A stretch of DNA of 64,000 nucleotides from Phaseolus vulgaris (Eukaryota > Streptophyta > Magnoliopsida > Fabales > Fabaceae): the NCBI RefSeq assembly GCF_000499845.2, contig NC_023756.2, forward strand, positions 1,952,447 through 2,016,446. Reading direction: 5' to 3'. Positions 1-18,146 of this stretch are shown here, one piece after another. The notes under the pieces are model-generated. The model searched no databases. It was not told where the DNA came from and saw only the letters and a program-made list of their open reading frames with translations. How positions within the stretch are numbered: position 1 is the first letter of the stretch; each line of letters begins with the position of its first letter. A program made the translations under genes and the position numbers.

Positions 1-343
1 GGGCGGATTGACTGGATTCATTTGGCTGACTTGAAGTTGTGTTAGTAACGGTGAAAGACAAAGAACCAACAATCGCCTCCTTAGAGTTGGAACCATTGGA
101 TAAACCATCCTGACCAGTACTAGTTGCATTTGAAGATTCTTTAATGGAAATATCAGCAACATCTGAAGCAAGCTTGTTCGTTTCAAGATCAACAGGTGCA
201 CCGACCTGTAAACACACGGTATCAATTACGTTTGATACGTGAACCATCATAAAGAGAACGATTTAAGGGTATAAGTGCGTAAAAAACAAAATAGCATTCA
301 TGCCTGTTACCTGACAAAATGTGAAATCATCATCAATGTCCAT
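1..343 (-). CDS. 5' coding part of an unrecognised gene (truncated by window edge)
   Basis: Two coding exons on the minus strand. Exon 1 is 343-311, from the ATG at 343-341 to a CAG|GTAACA donor, and encodes MDIDDDFTFCQ. Exon 2 is 205-1, opening after a TACAG acceptor in phase 0, and continues open to the window edge. The 79 residues seen are acidic at the start and then rich in Ser, Asn and Thr, with no domain, signal peptide or membrane segment visible. The start is supported by an upstream in-UTR acceptor and by two 5'UTR exons further upstream. The product runs off the window, so length and function cannot be given. I do not recognise the family. Exon structure is fairly sure; identity is unknown. 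Confidence 0.6.
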
Positions 344-1300
344 CTTAGAATGAGTGAAGATTATATTACGTTTTAGTAGCTGCAACTGAATTTTGCAATA
401 ATGAAAAATCATATTTAGTTAATATATTTAGTTAATATATTATATGATCACAGCATCTAATTCTAGGTATTTATTACCTCTTTCTTCTTCCACTCAAAAT
501 TTCTTCCCACTCTCTGCCACTGCCCCTGCCCCTGTGGATGTGAAATTCCATAAATACAATTCAATAACCACACAAAAATAAATCATAAATTAATTAATAC
601 AATTTTCCGGAGAGGAATAAAAGGCAATCAAATTGAAACATCAACCCTCTTGGCTGGAACCATAAGCAAGATGATTTTCGAATTACAACTTTCACCATAA
701 ACAAGGTTTGCTATACTTCTTTCTTATAAGCTAACAACTCTCTAAATACAATTCTAGTAACTCTATTAACATAATGCTAAGTTATAATACTCTTATTTAT
801 AGACTAAACCTTACACATCTAACCTCACTCTTCTGACATATAGCATGCATGTCATAGATTCTAACATCAATGAGACCACTGTACAGAAGAAGAAAAAAAC
901 TTCACTCTTCTGATATAGGTTTGTAGTTGAACAAGTTACATTTGATTATGTCTTTCATCACTAACTCGATTTTTTTTCGTGGCAATTTCAATGCAACCAG
1001 CATTACAAAGCAGGAGAAGAACAGAACCTAAAACTGAGATTCTTTCATTGAATGATTAAGCTCAATCATTCTTGATTATTTTATGCATTGACTAAAACAT
1101 CACACCACCATATGCAAATCACAGGAGCACATTCTTCAAAATCAAAAAGTAAAACAAAAACAAATTCGTAATTTCTGCATAATCTTAAGCAATTACCAGC
1201 CCGATTGAAGGAAAATCCTCGCGAATCGGAAGCTCCTTCGTCGATTAGGGTTTACCTAAGAACAACAACACATCACATGGAGAATCGAAGAATGAAACGC
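344..1300 (-). other. Probable 5'UTR exons and leader introns of the left-edge gene
   Basis: Reading the minus strand, a leader exon ends at 1197 with a good donor (CTG|GTAATT). A second short leader exon can be drawn at 531-478, with an ATCCACAG acceptor and a GAG|GTAATAA donor. The third begins at about 379 after a TTGCAG acceptor and carries the ATG at 343. The first exon probably starts near 1250-1300. No clear TATA box is visible. This is inferred from splice signals only. Confidence 0.4.
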
Positions 1301-2860
1301 AGAAACCAATTGAAGGAGAATCGCAAACTATTACCAAAACGCTTCAATACCAAAAATGCTTCAACGAGGAATTGCAGCAAATTGAAAATTCTTAAGTCAA
1401 ATATCATAAAGGAAGAGAAAATAAAAAAGACCCTTGGTATTCTTTTTCATTTTCCAAATTAGCGTATCAGTTATTATTTATTTGTTTATTTATTTTGAAA
1501 CGACAAGTTTTAAAAATAAACATCAATATTAGAAATATTATGAGTTTTCTTCTTGCAGTCTCACTCTATCATATTCAACTCAACTGAATAAAGTTACAGA
1601 ATATTAAAGTTAATAGATGAAAAATATGTAAAAAAAAAAATTAAAGACTTTAAGAATATGATCGACCATATGTAACACCTCTCATAGTGTAAATACATAC
1701 ATTAATATTTCAATAATTTAACCCATTTGTATCTTAGTATAAGTTAACACACTTTATAATCAAGAAAAACAAAAATAATATAATTGCATTACATTATTTC
1801 AAATGTAATATAATATTGATGACAAATTATTATTTATATATAATTAAATAAATAAACCAATTAATCTAAAAGAAGAGTTTTTAATCTACCAATTTCTTCA
1901 GCATTCTTAGGTAAAAAATAAAAAAGATTTTATGTAAAGAGGTCTTACAATATCATTGACAGAACCAGAAATAAAGTCTAATGGGTGACAATTTCATTCA
2001 TCATTTTTTTTTATATGTATATATAAATTAAATTCTATATAATATATAAAAAAAAATGAATGTGAGATATCATATTAATAATGTTATAAAAATATTATAA
2101 AATTATAATGGAATGAGTTATTTTTTGCATGATAATAGCTAAGAACTACCTAATGCAGTAACTTTTAGATTCATTATAGAGATGTACTAAAAGAAATTTT
2201 AAATGAAAAAACTATGTAGTGATATGTTAAGATCTATATATTCGATTTTAAAAATATGTTTAAATATTACAATCAATGTCCTAAAATAAAAAGGGATAGA
2301 AATAGAGAAAATTTGTTAAGTTTTTAAATCTCAAACAATCAATCTGATTTGTTATGTTTACAATTAAATTACAGAGAAAGATTAATAAACAATATTTAAT
2401 TCATAATCTTCTAATAAAAAAAATCTTGGAAAATAAATAATATTTTAAAAATATAATCACCTTTCTAATAATAAATAAAACAAGAATATAAACACTGTGT
2501 CGATTGGTGTAAGACACGGAAGGGTTCAATTGTAAAACTTAGTTTGTGATTTCCTTTCACTGCTGAGGATTACTTTTAGCTCTCTTATTGTTTTACCTAT
2601 CACTACTACTCCCTTTCTTTTATCTTCTCATACTATAGTGACACCTAAGGAAAACGAAAATGTAGAGTGGGATTATAAAAACAAGGTAGAGGGACTATTT
2701 AGAACTTATAAAGAGAGAAAAAAACATAAATCAAGGTTTTGCTGAACAAGAGCATGGTGCCACTCGATTAGGCGGAAAAATACAACATTTAAATTTTAGT
2801 ATCTAAAATATCTGTTCTGATCTGATCTGAGTGTAGGAGAAAGAAGAGGAGTTTGAGAAA
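1301..2860. other. Intergenic spacer, AT-rich
   Basis: Very AT-rich spacer between the left-edge gene (transcribed leftward) and the 3' end of the RNA helicase gene (also leftward). It has several A and T runs and no sustained coding signal on either strand. The last 150 bases or so before 3050 probably hold the helicase 3'UTR. No repeat boundaries or RNA genes recognised. Confidence 0.5.
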
Positions 2861-3049
2861 ATAAGAAAAAAAGGCAGAAGGTTCATCTATGCCAGATTTG
2901 CAGGTAGGCTTCTACAAAGCCCCTCAAAATATACATTTAGCCATGAATATTAGTATGATGAGATCCTAAATAGTCCATGTTGAACCAAGAATGCCCGTAG
3001 TAGACCAAAACAAAACAAGCTAAAGATATATATGTTGTGGAAATGGTTC

Positions 3050-7483
<4,434 letters not shown>

Positions 7484-8215
7484 AGCAAGGAAAACCCGCA
7501 ATACAATTCTAACATCACAAAACAATACAACAAATCAGTAATAAGCTATCCAGAAAATATAAATAATAAAACCAGCTACGGATAACTCCCAATTAAAATA
7601 TTAAAATATAATAACAATAAAAACTACAAGAGCGATAGCCTTTGCTTTAACCGTGACCACGCATTTAGCAAAATCTACAACATTTGAATACCACATTTCA
7701 TTTATTAACCAAATCAAACAGTTATCCGAAAACCTAAATCTCGCAATCCCAGCGAATTTCGAATGTTCAACACAACAAGTTAACAAACCCTAGTCTTCAC
7801 CGAATATCATTTACAGCTAATAATTCTCACCACAAACCAAAACAAACCCTAAAGGTAAAACTCCGAAGCAGTAAAGATAAAATCGAATCCAAAAAAAAAT
7901 CTATCGAAAGCAACTGCAGAGTTCCTGAACAAGCACAACCTGCGTTTTCAAACTCAGATCTGGTCGATTACGGAATGCTGCATGTAACGCACGAAATTGA
8001 CCTAGAAAATTTGAAGTGAAAAAAAAATACGAAACGAATCGAATCTTGTCATACCGATTGAAGAGCGAGAAGTGACCGTCGATTCCGCGAGCTACGGCGG
8101 TTTCTCTCTCTGAGATTCGAACGCGAAATCGGGTTCGGGTTTCGGGTCGCAGAAGCTCACGTCGCTTCGAAAATGCGACGAGGGTGAGAAGGAGAAGCTG
8201 AGGAAATGAAATGGG
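7484..8215 (-). other. 5'UTR and leader intron of the helicase gene
   Basis: The coding exon is preceded by 25 nt of leader after a GATGTTAG acceptor (exon starts at 7508). A leader intron spans about 8054-7509. It ends upstream at a donor ATCG|GTATGA, so the first non-coding exon is about 8190-8055. Long first introns in the leader are common in plant housekeeping genes. Splice sites are read directly; the transcription start is inferred from the TATA box. Confidence 0.6.
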
Positions 8216-8223
8216 TATTTATA
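8216..8223 (-). promoter_or_regulatory. TATA box of the helicase gene
   Basis: TATAAATA on the minus strand, about 30 bases upstream of the inferred start of the leader exon. Position and sequence are a good match to a plant core promoter. Confidence 0.55.
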
Positions 8224-8229
8224 CAAAAC

Positions 8230-10740
8230 AGAGAAAGTGAAAGGGTTGGGTTAATGTTAGGTTTGGCGGGTGACCATGGTTAGGAATTTGAACTGGAACT
8301 CTTAACCATGGTTAAGTGACCTCAACCACCAAGTTATTTAAGCAAAAAGAATAAAGCATTCTTTCAAAAATACATGTATTTAAAGAATTCTTTTAAAATC
8401 TCGTATTGAAGTTATTAAATATAAATTGACAAGAATATAAAATATTAAAAACAAATATCACTCAAAAAATTCAAAATTAATCAAAAAAAATTCAAAATTT
8501 ATCAAAAAAAATACTAACATCCTTAAAATCACTATTTTTTGCTCTAATATTATTTTAAAATGCATAAATATAATTTACTTTATAGATATTAATTTTTTTA
8601 ATAATGTTCAATACTGAATTTTTACATCACAAACATTAACAGATGGTAATTAAAATGTACCATTGGTTTGATGCATGAGTAGTAGTAAAAAGTAATCAAT
8701 TTTAAAAAATTAGAATCATAACTCATTGAACTTTTAGAAACTAAGTTCTTAAAAAAACTCATTTATTACTAAAGCAAAATATTAGGGGATATTCTAGAAA
8801 ATCAATTATAGAATAATTTGAACAATCTAACAAATAAAGCATTCCACAATTAATTATAATATACTACAAAATTCTCATTCCATAAAGATAAATATAATTC
8901 AAAGTGTTTCAAAGATTAATTCTATAATTAATTCAATAATCTTTTCACTAGAGCATTCCATAATAAATTTTAACTATTATTTCGAGTATATTAGCATGGT
9001 TTTAGTAATTTATGCACCAATTGTATAGTATTAAGCTCTTAAATACCTTTTTTCAATGAATAAATTTTAAAAAAAATATATTTAATTGATTCATTGTAAT
9101 GTTGATTTTAATTTGGTGATGTCTACCTCATTTTGAATTTTCTACTGTATATATTTTCTCTTTTTTTCTTAAACTATTCACCAACTCATTTACTCCCACA
9201 TTAATAGTTTTCTTTCTTCTTTTTTTCATTATGTCTTCAAATAAAACACCATAATAATTCTTTAAAATGTATCAGTAACTTAATTTTTTAAAGACAAATT
9301 TTCATTAATTTCCATTTTAAAAAATAAAATAATATTATTTTGATTTTTTATAAGCTTTGAGCTATAAAAAAAACTAAACTTAGAAAAATGTTATTATATT
9401 AGTTATTATTGAAAAAAAAAACTCAAAGTTTGAGATATCAATTATTTCAATGATTAATTAATATTTTTAACAAGATGAAAATATCTTGTATATAATCTAA
9501 AACATATTAGTAATAAAATAGAAAAAAATGAATTGAGTTGTTTGAGTTTACTAATAATAACAAAATAATTATACACATAATATTGTATTCACGTTATATT
9601 GACATAACTAATATTTAGAATATGAGAAATTAGTGATAAATTATATATGTAGCAGTATTCATAATAAAAACATTATATAATAATTTTAAAATATATGGTT
9701 ATCCATCGGTTTTTAGTTTTATCTATTATTTTAATATTTTTAGTAAATTAACATTTAAAACAGTGAATATTTTGTATGATTGTTAAATTTGTTCCAAACA
9801 TTGCAACACATAATATCATGTATCCTTAAGGAATAAAGAATTCAAATTAAATTACAATTTATTCACAAATCCATGTAAACTCCAAAGCAAACCACTCAAC
9901 AGTACAAGAGACAACACAGACATGATTAATCTCATCTCAGGGAGCACAGACAAAAACAGATCCTTTTGAGGTCAATTTACAACAAAAACCAATCTAAAAT
10001 TAACTTGTGAAACCCACTTGATGCTAACAAAAGTCATCATGATTATTGTTAGAAAATTAGCTCAAAACTTGTAGGTTGATTTTCTTAAACCAGATGAATT
10101 CAATCCACACCCAACACAGACATGAAACATGAAATGGTCATTATTTTGTCTCTAATGATTTAAACTCTAAAAGTCAAATCACAAAATTCTGAAAGTCAAA
10201 TCACAAAATTCTGGATATACAAATCTAAAACTAATATATCACTTTCGGATGGGTCATCGAGAAGTTTACCTATCAGATTTTGTCATTGAGAAGTTCATCT
10301 AAACAACATAAATGACCTTCCGAATATTAAGATCTCAATCCTCAACAACATTTACAGCACACCATTTTAGATATAAAAATTCAAAACTCATAACTCAATT
10401 TCAAATATGACCATCCAAAAAAATTGATCTTCCGAATATCTAAATGCAAATATTTAATTTCTATATCCATAAGCAAGTTAAATCAACAACAATGTTAGGT
10501 TTAGGTTTTAAATTTTATGTTGAGTGCATGTCTATCTTAAATGATATGGTGAGAGAAATTGCCAAACTTCTATCATACAAATACAATCGATAACAAAGAA
10601 ACAAAATCTTATTCTAATCAGGAAAATATAAACAGTAAACAAAGAAGAAAAGAGAATCAAACACAGAAACTTCAATTGAAGTATCACCGAACTTCAACAT
10701 ACATCCACAGATAAATTCACTATAACACAAATATTACAAC
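8230..10740. other. Intergenic spacer between helicase promoter and DRM2-like 3' end
   Basis: About 2.5 kb of AT-rich DNA with no sustained coding frame. It begins with a perfect 16-bp palindrome (8301-8316) near the helicase promoter. The rest is A/T runs and low-complexity sequence. The right end (about 10740-11021) probably includes the 3'UTR of the methyltransferase gene. No element boundaries recognised. Confidence 0.5.
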
Positions 10741-11021
10741 AGTCTACGAACCTTAAAAGATAAGATTTACTGGATCATTCTGCAAAATTATCAAAATGGA
10801 AAAATGAAACGTCTAAAGAATCATTCAGTACTGTACCCAGATAGGGATCAAAAAAATAGTAACCTGAAATCAGAAATTTTAAGATAAATGTTTTATTTGA
10901 AAGCGTTGCATTTCTTTGGCAACAAAAATGGGGTCAGAAAAGTAACTGTCTCTAATGTTTCAGGTTGTATACCAAGATCCTAAAAGTTTGGATTAAATAC
11001 AAAAAGGGAGATAGAGAAAAA

Positions 11022-14000
11022 TCAACGATGCTTGGCAGTCAAATTTTTCACCAAGTCCAGAATTCTAAAGTAATCAAAGAACAGAGAGGATTCTTTTCCC
11101 TCCAGTCCATCCCTACTGACCCTGTTGCTACCAGCCAGGTTATTACATGGACTGCCACCAACAACGAGATCAAAACCTCCAAAAGTGCTCATCAGCTGCT
11201 CCAAACGATCACCATCTAGCTCCCTCACATCATCCATATCAAACAAATGACCTTTCTGATTTGTTTGCTCCCACCAACTTCTAACAATATTCCTATTCAC
11301 TTCTGATTTTTCAACAGACACTACGTTCTTGAGAGGGATGCCAAGCCGATGAAGAGCTACCTCAGCCCCACCAATTCCAGAAAAGAGAGAAAGAAGATTG
11401 ATACCATCAGGATACATCTCCTTCAGAACTGACAAGTGGTATGCCACAGTGTCAACCTGAAATGAACCGAACCGATGAGGAAAGAGAAATTTACAAAGAG
11501 AACATAGATGCATTAATCACTAGTTTCACACAATTCAATAGGAAGTTCCATAGAAAAGAAAACTTGCTGAAACTGCATTTGATTTCTGGCACTTTGATAA
11601 CATTATTCTCAATACAACAAACCGAAGTTAGCCACAGTCTCTGACATAGGTGATGTTCTGTCAAAAACAACTTTTTTTTAATGGAGGAAAGATGTTATTT
11701 ATATATAAATACTTTTTAACAGATTCATTCTATTTTCTTGGTCTTCCTCTACCTGATGACTCTAAAAGTTGAAACATTGCAAGATAATTCCAAGGAGAAT
11801 CATATTTCTTTATGACAGTAAACACATACAGAAAGATCTTTGTGGAGGCTTCATTATTCTAAAAGAGTGAGAATGATCATACCTGGAACGAATTGCCAAG
11901 TGACTTGTATCTGTCAGTCCTACTTATTCCACCTCCCCTGGTGTGGTTCCTTGGGAAGCCTAACAGTGTTTCTACTTCATCAGGCTCTAGAGGAGCAACT
12001 TTATTCCTTCCAACCCAAACCAGATTCCATTTCCGACATTGATCAAGAACGAACTTTTGTACATGCTCAGGTGGATCTCCAGTATAGTTTTCTACAGCTT
12101 TTCTAATTCTTTCTGTTAGTTTTGCACTGCCAATACATGTTTGCAAACAATTAAGTTTGGTCCTTGGGTCCCATGAGGGCCACCACTTCCTTGTTAGGGG
12201 AAAAGCCTCGTGTACTGTACGCGGTGGAAGTGGCAGAAGTGGGAACCTATTTTGGATGGGGAGATTGTGAATGTAGCCCCTTTTCCTGGCTGCCGCACAG
12301 AAGAACTTCGAGTCCACAAATTCTGGCTCCACATCATACAAAAATCTAGAAATTGTTTGCCAAACACCTTTTGGTGCTAAGGCTACATTTTCATAATAGA
12401 AGTAAGGAGGCCCAATGGCATCTTCCGGAATCCTTCTGTGTGTTATGAACATTGACTCTGTAGGTACACCAAACCCAATCATTGGATTTGGAAGATGAAG
12501 AGCTTCCTCCTCATCTTCATTGAGGATTTTCTTCTCACACCCCCTAGGCTTTTTCCTTCCCAACACTTCACAATTATAAAAACTTCGTTTCTTGGACTTA
12601 GTATAGTCATTGTATTGTAGCTGTAAAAATAACAATAAAATAACTTGTACATGTGACAGATAAATGAGGGGACAGCAACATATGGATGATGGTACATAAT
12701 TTTAAGGAAAAATTACAGAAGAATATATATGCATTGCATTTCTATTTTATTCATCCCAAAATACCAATATGGCAATATGCTACGTTGCTACCTTTTCTTC
12801 AGGAGGTAGAAGAGCATCTTCAGCCTTTGCTAGCTGAGCAACATCTATAAAATCTACCAATTCTTCAAGTGGAGAATTTCGGCCTGTAGCATTTCATTAG
12901 AAAAAATGAGACAACTAAAACCAGACAATGAAAAAGTTCATTCAACCAGACATTTTGTAAACTTGGGAAAACAAAAAAAAAACAAGAGACCATGTCCAGT
13001 TCTAAACTTACTACTATGAATTTTGGCAGAATAGCAAAATTTATCATCTATTGTTTTATTATACAAACTTGACCAATATTACAGTGGCATTCCGTTTATG
13101 TATAGTCCCCCCACAGATCAGCCCATTTTTGTGGTAAAGGGATATCTCCAATTGAGACTCCATGCCCAAGCTGGGAAGCCAACCCTAGACCTTGGTTAGG
13201 GGACCAAGAGTGAAACCCTTGACGTTGGTTAAGGCACCTTAAGTGCCAAACTGCTTGTGCAAACAACTTTTGGTTTTAGTGCCCTTCTTTAGACACAATT
13301 ATATATAATACAAGACCTATAGATGTTACTTCTCCAAGTAAATCATCATTATAGTATTACCAATTAAACTATCATAACTTTTTCTTGGTTTGGCTAAAAG
13401 TAACTGCAGTATATTACCGAAAAGTGTTCAAGCCCAACAACCCACTACTAATTTGGCTGGCTGGCATGCGCCACCTGACCTGCCAACCCAGTAGGTCAAA
13501 GACGGGGCAGGCTTACCCACAAGCCCTTTTTCTAATTACAAAAAAAAATATTTTTTTTAAATTAGTTTTTTTAAGGATATTGATAGATATTTTGTAAATA
13601 TGTTAGATATTTCTATCTATCTAATGGGCTTAGCCCATACATTTTGGCGTGTTTTTTCTCAATATATACATACCCCTATGTGCTCTTTAGACACTGTGAT
13701 TTACCCTATTTTCTCTTTTCCTTTATTTTGGATGGCAGTGTAAACAATATTTGTTGGAAAACATCAGGATTGATTTCCCTTCTCATTAGGCTTTGATACC
13801 ATGATGAAAGGATCAAGTCACAAGGGATGGTACTGAGTAGCTACTATGTTGAGAAGAGAGAAACTAAGAAGGAATATATGAATTTCGTGTGCTGGGAGTA
13901 TTCTTATTTGGATAATAAGGGATACAATAATAATGAATAAAATTAATATCTAATAATGGAAAATATTTGGTAAGATATTTCCCTATCAAATCATATCATA

Positions 14001-17000
14001 TCTCCCTATTTGATGCAATCAAATTGTATCTCGAACATAATAAACTCATAATTCTAACAAAAATATCATTCAATCATGTGCAATGAACACAAATATAACT
14101 TTGGGAATTACAATAGGAAGTGTTAACCAGAAAACCTTTAACAGGTTCATTTTACCACCAATGACTATAACTTATGATAAGAGTGCATATAAAATATCCA
14201 ACAACTGACAACCAATATCAATCCTTAAACCACGGAATTCAAGGGACATAAACCCATGTGCTCAAAATCAAGAGAAGATAACGAGTGAATCATACACGCA
14301 ACAAATATAAAAAATACAAAATTCTCATTTTTTGCAGAATAACAAGCCAATAACCCACCCACACTAACATTCAAATGGAAGCAAAACAGACCTAATCTTT
14401 CAATGGCAATTAAAGCCTCCTCCAACTTGTACCCCATTTTCACCAAAGTACGTAATGTATCATCGTTCTCAGAAGTACCTTTTGCAATTTCCTGCAAAAA
14501 TATAAAATGAGCAACTTGTATCTTATAATACAAAACTTGTTCCTATATTTTTTCCTAGCATAAGCACTTGAAGAACAACCCCATAAATGTTTATAAAATC
14601 AAGTGGAAGCATGATGACAATTCATTTTCAGTGGAAATATAAAATTATACAAATCCCTGAGGTGCCACATGTTTGAAAATGATTACATGTCTAATTGCAT
14701 GCCCTATAGAACTAGAAGAAACCATCTAAGTAGATGACACTAAAGGCAAAAATTAGCAAGATATAAAATGAATCAAATCATACAAACTCTAAAAAACAAA
14801 TGTCAAAACATAGAGCAGAGATTACTTCATTATCAGAAAAATTATCAGTATCTGACAAATCATCCCAAGAGCTCCCTGCATTTTCTGAAGAACAAGGATC
14901 TCGCTCAATATGCTGCTGTGACCGGGGAGAACTTTCTAGAGCCTGCAAATAAGAAAGCAAAAAGCATCAAGACAACTGTAACATGAACAGCCAAAATATA
15001 ATAGTATGCAAACGGTATATTAAAGTACGGAAGAAATCTAAAAGAAATCAGCAAAGCAAAAAAAATCAAAATAAAAGAGGTGAAGTGAAGGGTGAAAAAA
15101 GGAGCAATTTTATGCACAAAAAAACATAGACCAAACATTGAAGACATAAAATATCATTGTCATTTATAAGGTGGTTCAGCTACTCGTTAAACCCCATCCT
15201 ATCTTACACAACTAAAACCAAGACAAAATTAGGAGAAGAAAAATTGCAATCATTTGCAGAGTTTCTTGGCCATAAAGTCCCATAACCAGTTTCAGAAGAA
15301 ACTTGTATTAAAAGGAAGAAATAAGTTCTTTGAAAAAATATCCTATTATAAGAAATAAAGGAAAATAAATGGGAGGAGAGAGGTTATTAATCCGATTAAA
15401 CTCTTTAATCTTCAATTAATTTTTAACAATGGAATGATCATTGGAAGCCTAACAAAGAAAGATGAATAACTTTTAATAAAAATTTATTCCAATCTTTATT
15501 AACTAGAAGTTTTAATATCACTTTTTCTCCACGTCTATGTTCTTAATAACAAGCAAATGGAATCAGTTTCAAAAATTTATGCATAGTTTTTTTAGCAAGC
15601 ATTTTCCACCAAGTTTGAAGAATAAATATATAACCGTCGGTATATTGCTTATATTTTATATTGCTTATATTTCATACCGTATAACTGAAGTTGCTAATCT
15701 TTTTTACAATAAGATACTCAGTAATTTTATTTCATTTCATGAACCAAAATATGATTGCAATGACATGTCTGCTACAAACATGGAATTCTAGTTAGGTTTC
15801 CACAGTTATCAATATCAAATAGCAATGTGTGGCAGCCAATTCAGAAAATACTATGGATGGATATCGGAAAGTGGGTGGGACAATAGATAATTTAAATGTT
15901 ATAATACAAACTAAATAGCATATACTACACATTAAAATACTCTAAAAACAAAAAAACAAAATACAGTTAAAGAAATTCCAGGATGAACATAAATCGTAGT
16001 TTACACATACAGTCATCATCAACAATCTAGAAGCATTAAGAACAATGTAATGATGTAAAGGAAAAACGAAGAAAGATGATGGTCAAATTAGAAGAAAAGG
16101 CATATAGCCAATTACGTAAAATTAGCAAAATGGAATGGGATCAGGGAAATTTAAAAGAGCAGAACACCTGAAGAATGTTCTTATAAAATGTGAAGGGTCA
16201 GACTTCAAAACAGATGAGATATTTACCCAAAAGTACCCCAAACAACCGTGTTTCAGGATAAAAATGGGTTTTTGAAGGATATACAACAGTAGCACCAGTA
16301 TAATGCAACAGTACGAGAAAAACTACCATTTTGGCCACTATGTAAAACCACTCGCCATTTGAATCCCACAGCAGTCCATAGTTTTTCCATTCCACTACTT
16401 CACTTTACACACTATTGACTGCTATGGGTAGATGGATGCAACCTTACTCACAAAGAAACTGTTTTCAAAATTAGAATGTTACCTCCAAGTCACTAAACAG
16501 CCAGCTTACCAATGTTACAAACTTACAAGGCTTACCATTATTAACTACCAATGAAAGCCAGCAATGATTCACTATTCATTTATGAACACTGTAAGATGCT
16601 AACAACTTCACAATATGGAAACGGAACTGTTTATTAATTTAGGAAATATAAGGAGGGACAACTACAGTAGAAAAATTGCTTAAAATTCAATAAAAGCTCA
16701 AAGACACAAGGTCACGATGCTCAGGACTTGTTAAAATATCAACTCACCTTGTATGACAGAAGTTCTTCAAGTAGTTTATCTTCGTTTTCCTCACCTGGAA
16801 GATCATCAGGCAATATTATTCGTGAACTTTATGAATCAAATCCATATTTCAATAGAGTGAAGCAATGTTTTTACCATATTCCTGAATTACTTTAGAAACC
16901 ATTTCTCCAGAAAATCCCATGCCAATGAAGTGGTTAAATACCTTGGAGTTAGCCGAAACTGCAGACGAGCTTGCCTTAAGGGGGAGAGAATACACACATT

Positions 17001-18146
17001 AGCAGCTAAAAACTCTATTTCCTTTCCGCAATGTTATTTCTTCATGCATGTTCTCATGAATGTATTTTTTCCATTGGTTTAAAATGCTTAATTGAACGGG
17101 TAATTGGAAAAACTATAAAGTTAGCAAAGAAAATGAATAGAATCTAATAAGCACCCAAACACATGGGAAACCCTCCCTTAAAGCTAGCTGTTAAAGGAGG
17201 AGAACTGAACAGTTAAATACTTCATTAAACATTTCATACCACTCAAGAATGGACTAAGCACCCCATAATACCCACAAGTCCCAATCAGAATCCCTTTAAT
17301 GATACCAGACAAACATCTCATAAAAAATAGAAAATACAAAGAATCTAACAAATTTTGTGTGTGCAATAAAGTGCAGGAAGTGATACCAAAAGAAAGGTAA
17401 CAACTTGTGAGTATTTGAAAATAAAGTTATAAACCTTCTAATTACCATATCCCACATGCCATGGTTGCCTTAGAACGTAGAACCAGATATACTAAGGTTA
17501 CCCTAATCAAGGAAGGGATTCAAAAAAAATCAGTAAATAAATCCAAGTAATAGCAATAGAAAAAAAAGAAAACTGATTAATGAAGAACTAGTTACGATGA
17601 AATTAGCAACATAAACAATAATGACAACCGCTTCCAACTAAGTGAGGTTGCTTCAATAGATCAAAAGACAAAATGTTATATAGTGAAAAACTGAAAAATT
17701 AATACATGTATCAATTCCATAAAATCTAAGCTGTAAAATAGATATTATATATGAAAAAATAATTTATACGGTTTCAGACTAAAGAAATTTTTTCCCCATT
17801 GACCTGCGAGATCAGCTTATCATTTTGGTTTATCAAATCAGCAACATCTGCAATGAGAAAAGTCTAAAAAAGCTTACCTCTCCAGACCCAGTAACAGCAT
17901 CTCCATTAGGAACAGTTAAACACGAAGAAGAAGACTGATAGTTCTCAATTTCAAGCTCATCTTCAGTGTTCCAATCACAATTATCACTCTCCACAGGAGA
18001 ATCATCTCCTCCCTGCAATAATTGTTCAGAAAGAAAAGCAAAAGCTCAGACGCAAGAAAAAGTGAGAAAAAAAAGTTTTTTAGAACCATATATGCTCCCA
18101 AAGAAAACTAAATGTGTAGTAATGAATGACAAGTAAAATATACCAT
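11022..18146 (-). CDS. DRM2: DRM2-like de novo DNA (cytosine-5) methyltransferase
   Basis: Nine coding exons: 18146-18144 (ATG only), 18012-17878, 16974-16875, 16794-16748, 14942-14826, 14491-14392, 12883-12792, 12620-11883, 11456-11022. They total 1767 nt, giving 588 aa, in phase throughout. Two UBA-like segments are visible, about 55-95 (around IGMGFSGEMVSKVIQEYG) and 140-180 (around LVKMGYKLEEALIAIERLG). The catalytic part has the rearranged motif order typical of DRM proteins. The ENV motif and target-recognition side come first (exon 8), and the SAM-binding FSGIGG and catalytic Pro-Cys (GGSPCNN, Cys548) come last. Plant DRM2 is the effector of RNA-directed DNA methylation, adding methyl groups to cytosines in all contexts. 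It is slightly shorter than Arabidopsis DRM2 (626 aa). The catalytic residues are present and the gene looks functional. Naming follows the family; DRM1 versus DRM2 orthology cannot be settled here. Confidence 0.93.
13420..13530. repeat. GC-richer dispersed-repeat-like patch in a DRM2 intron
   Basis: A short stretch with GCCCAAC, CCAACCCA and GGCAGGC-type words stands out from the AT-rich intron. It resembles dispersed plant repeats made of CCCAAC/GGGTTG words. A similar patch occurs at about 46040-46170. No termini can be defined. Confidence 0.25.
13802..14059 (-). mobile_element. Ty1-copia-type LTR remnant with primer-binding site, in a DRM2 intron
   Basis: Read on the minus strand, the segment opens TGTTAGAATT and closes TTTCATCA. 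It is followed directly by TGGTATCAAAGCC (13801-13789), a close match to the initiator-Met tRNA primer-binding site of Ty1-copia elements. The 258 bp length fits a short LTR. No second LTR or gag-pol frame was seen to the left, so this is a decayed or truncated element. It lies in the intron between the second UBA exon and the next exon, in the same orientation as the host gene. Confidence 0.6.

Noticed and set aside
11840..12349. Plus-strand open frames over the DRM2 catalytic exon
   Set aside because: Antisense shadows of the conserved methyltransferase exon on the minus strand.
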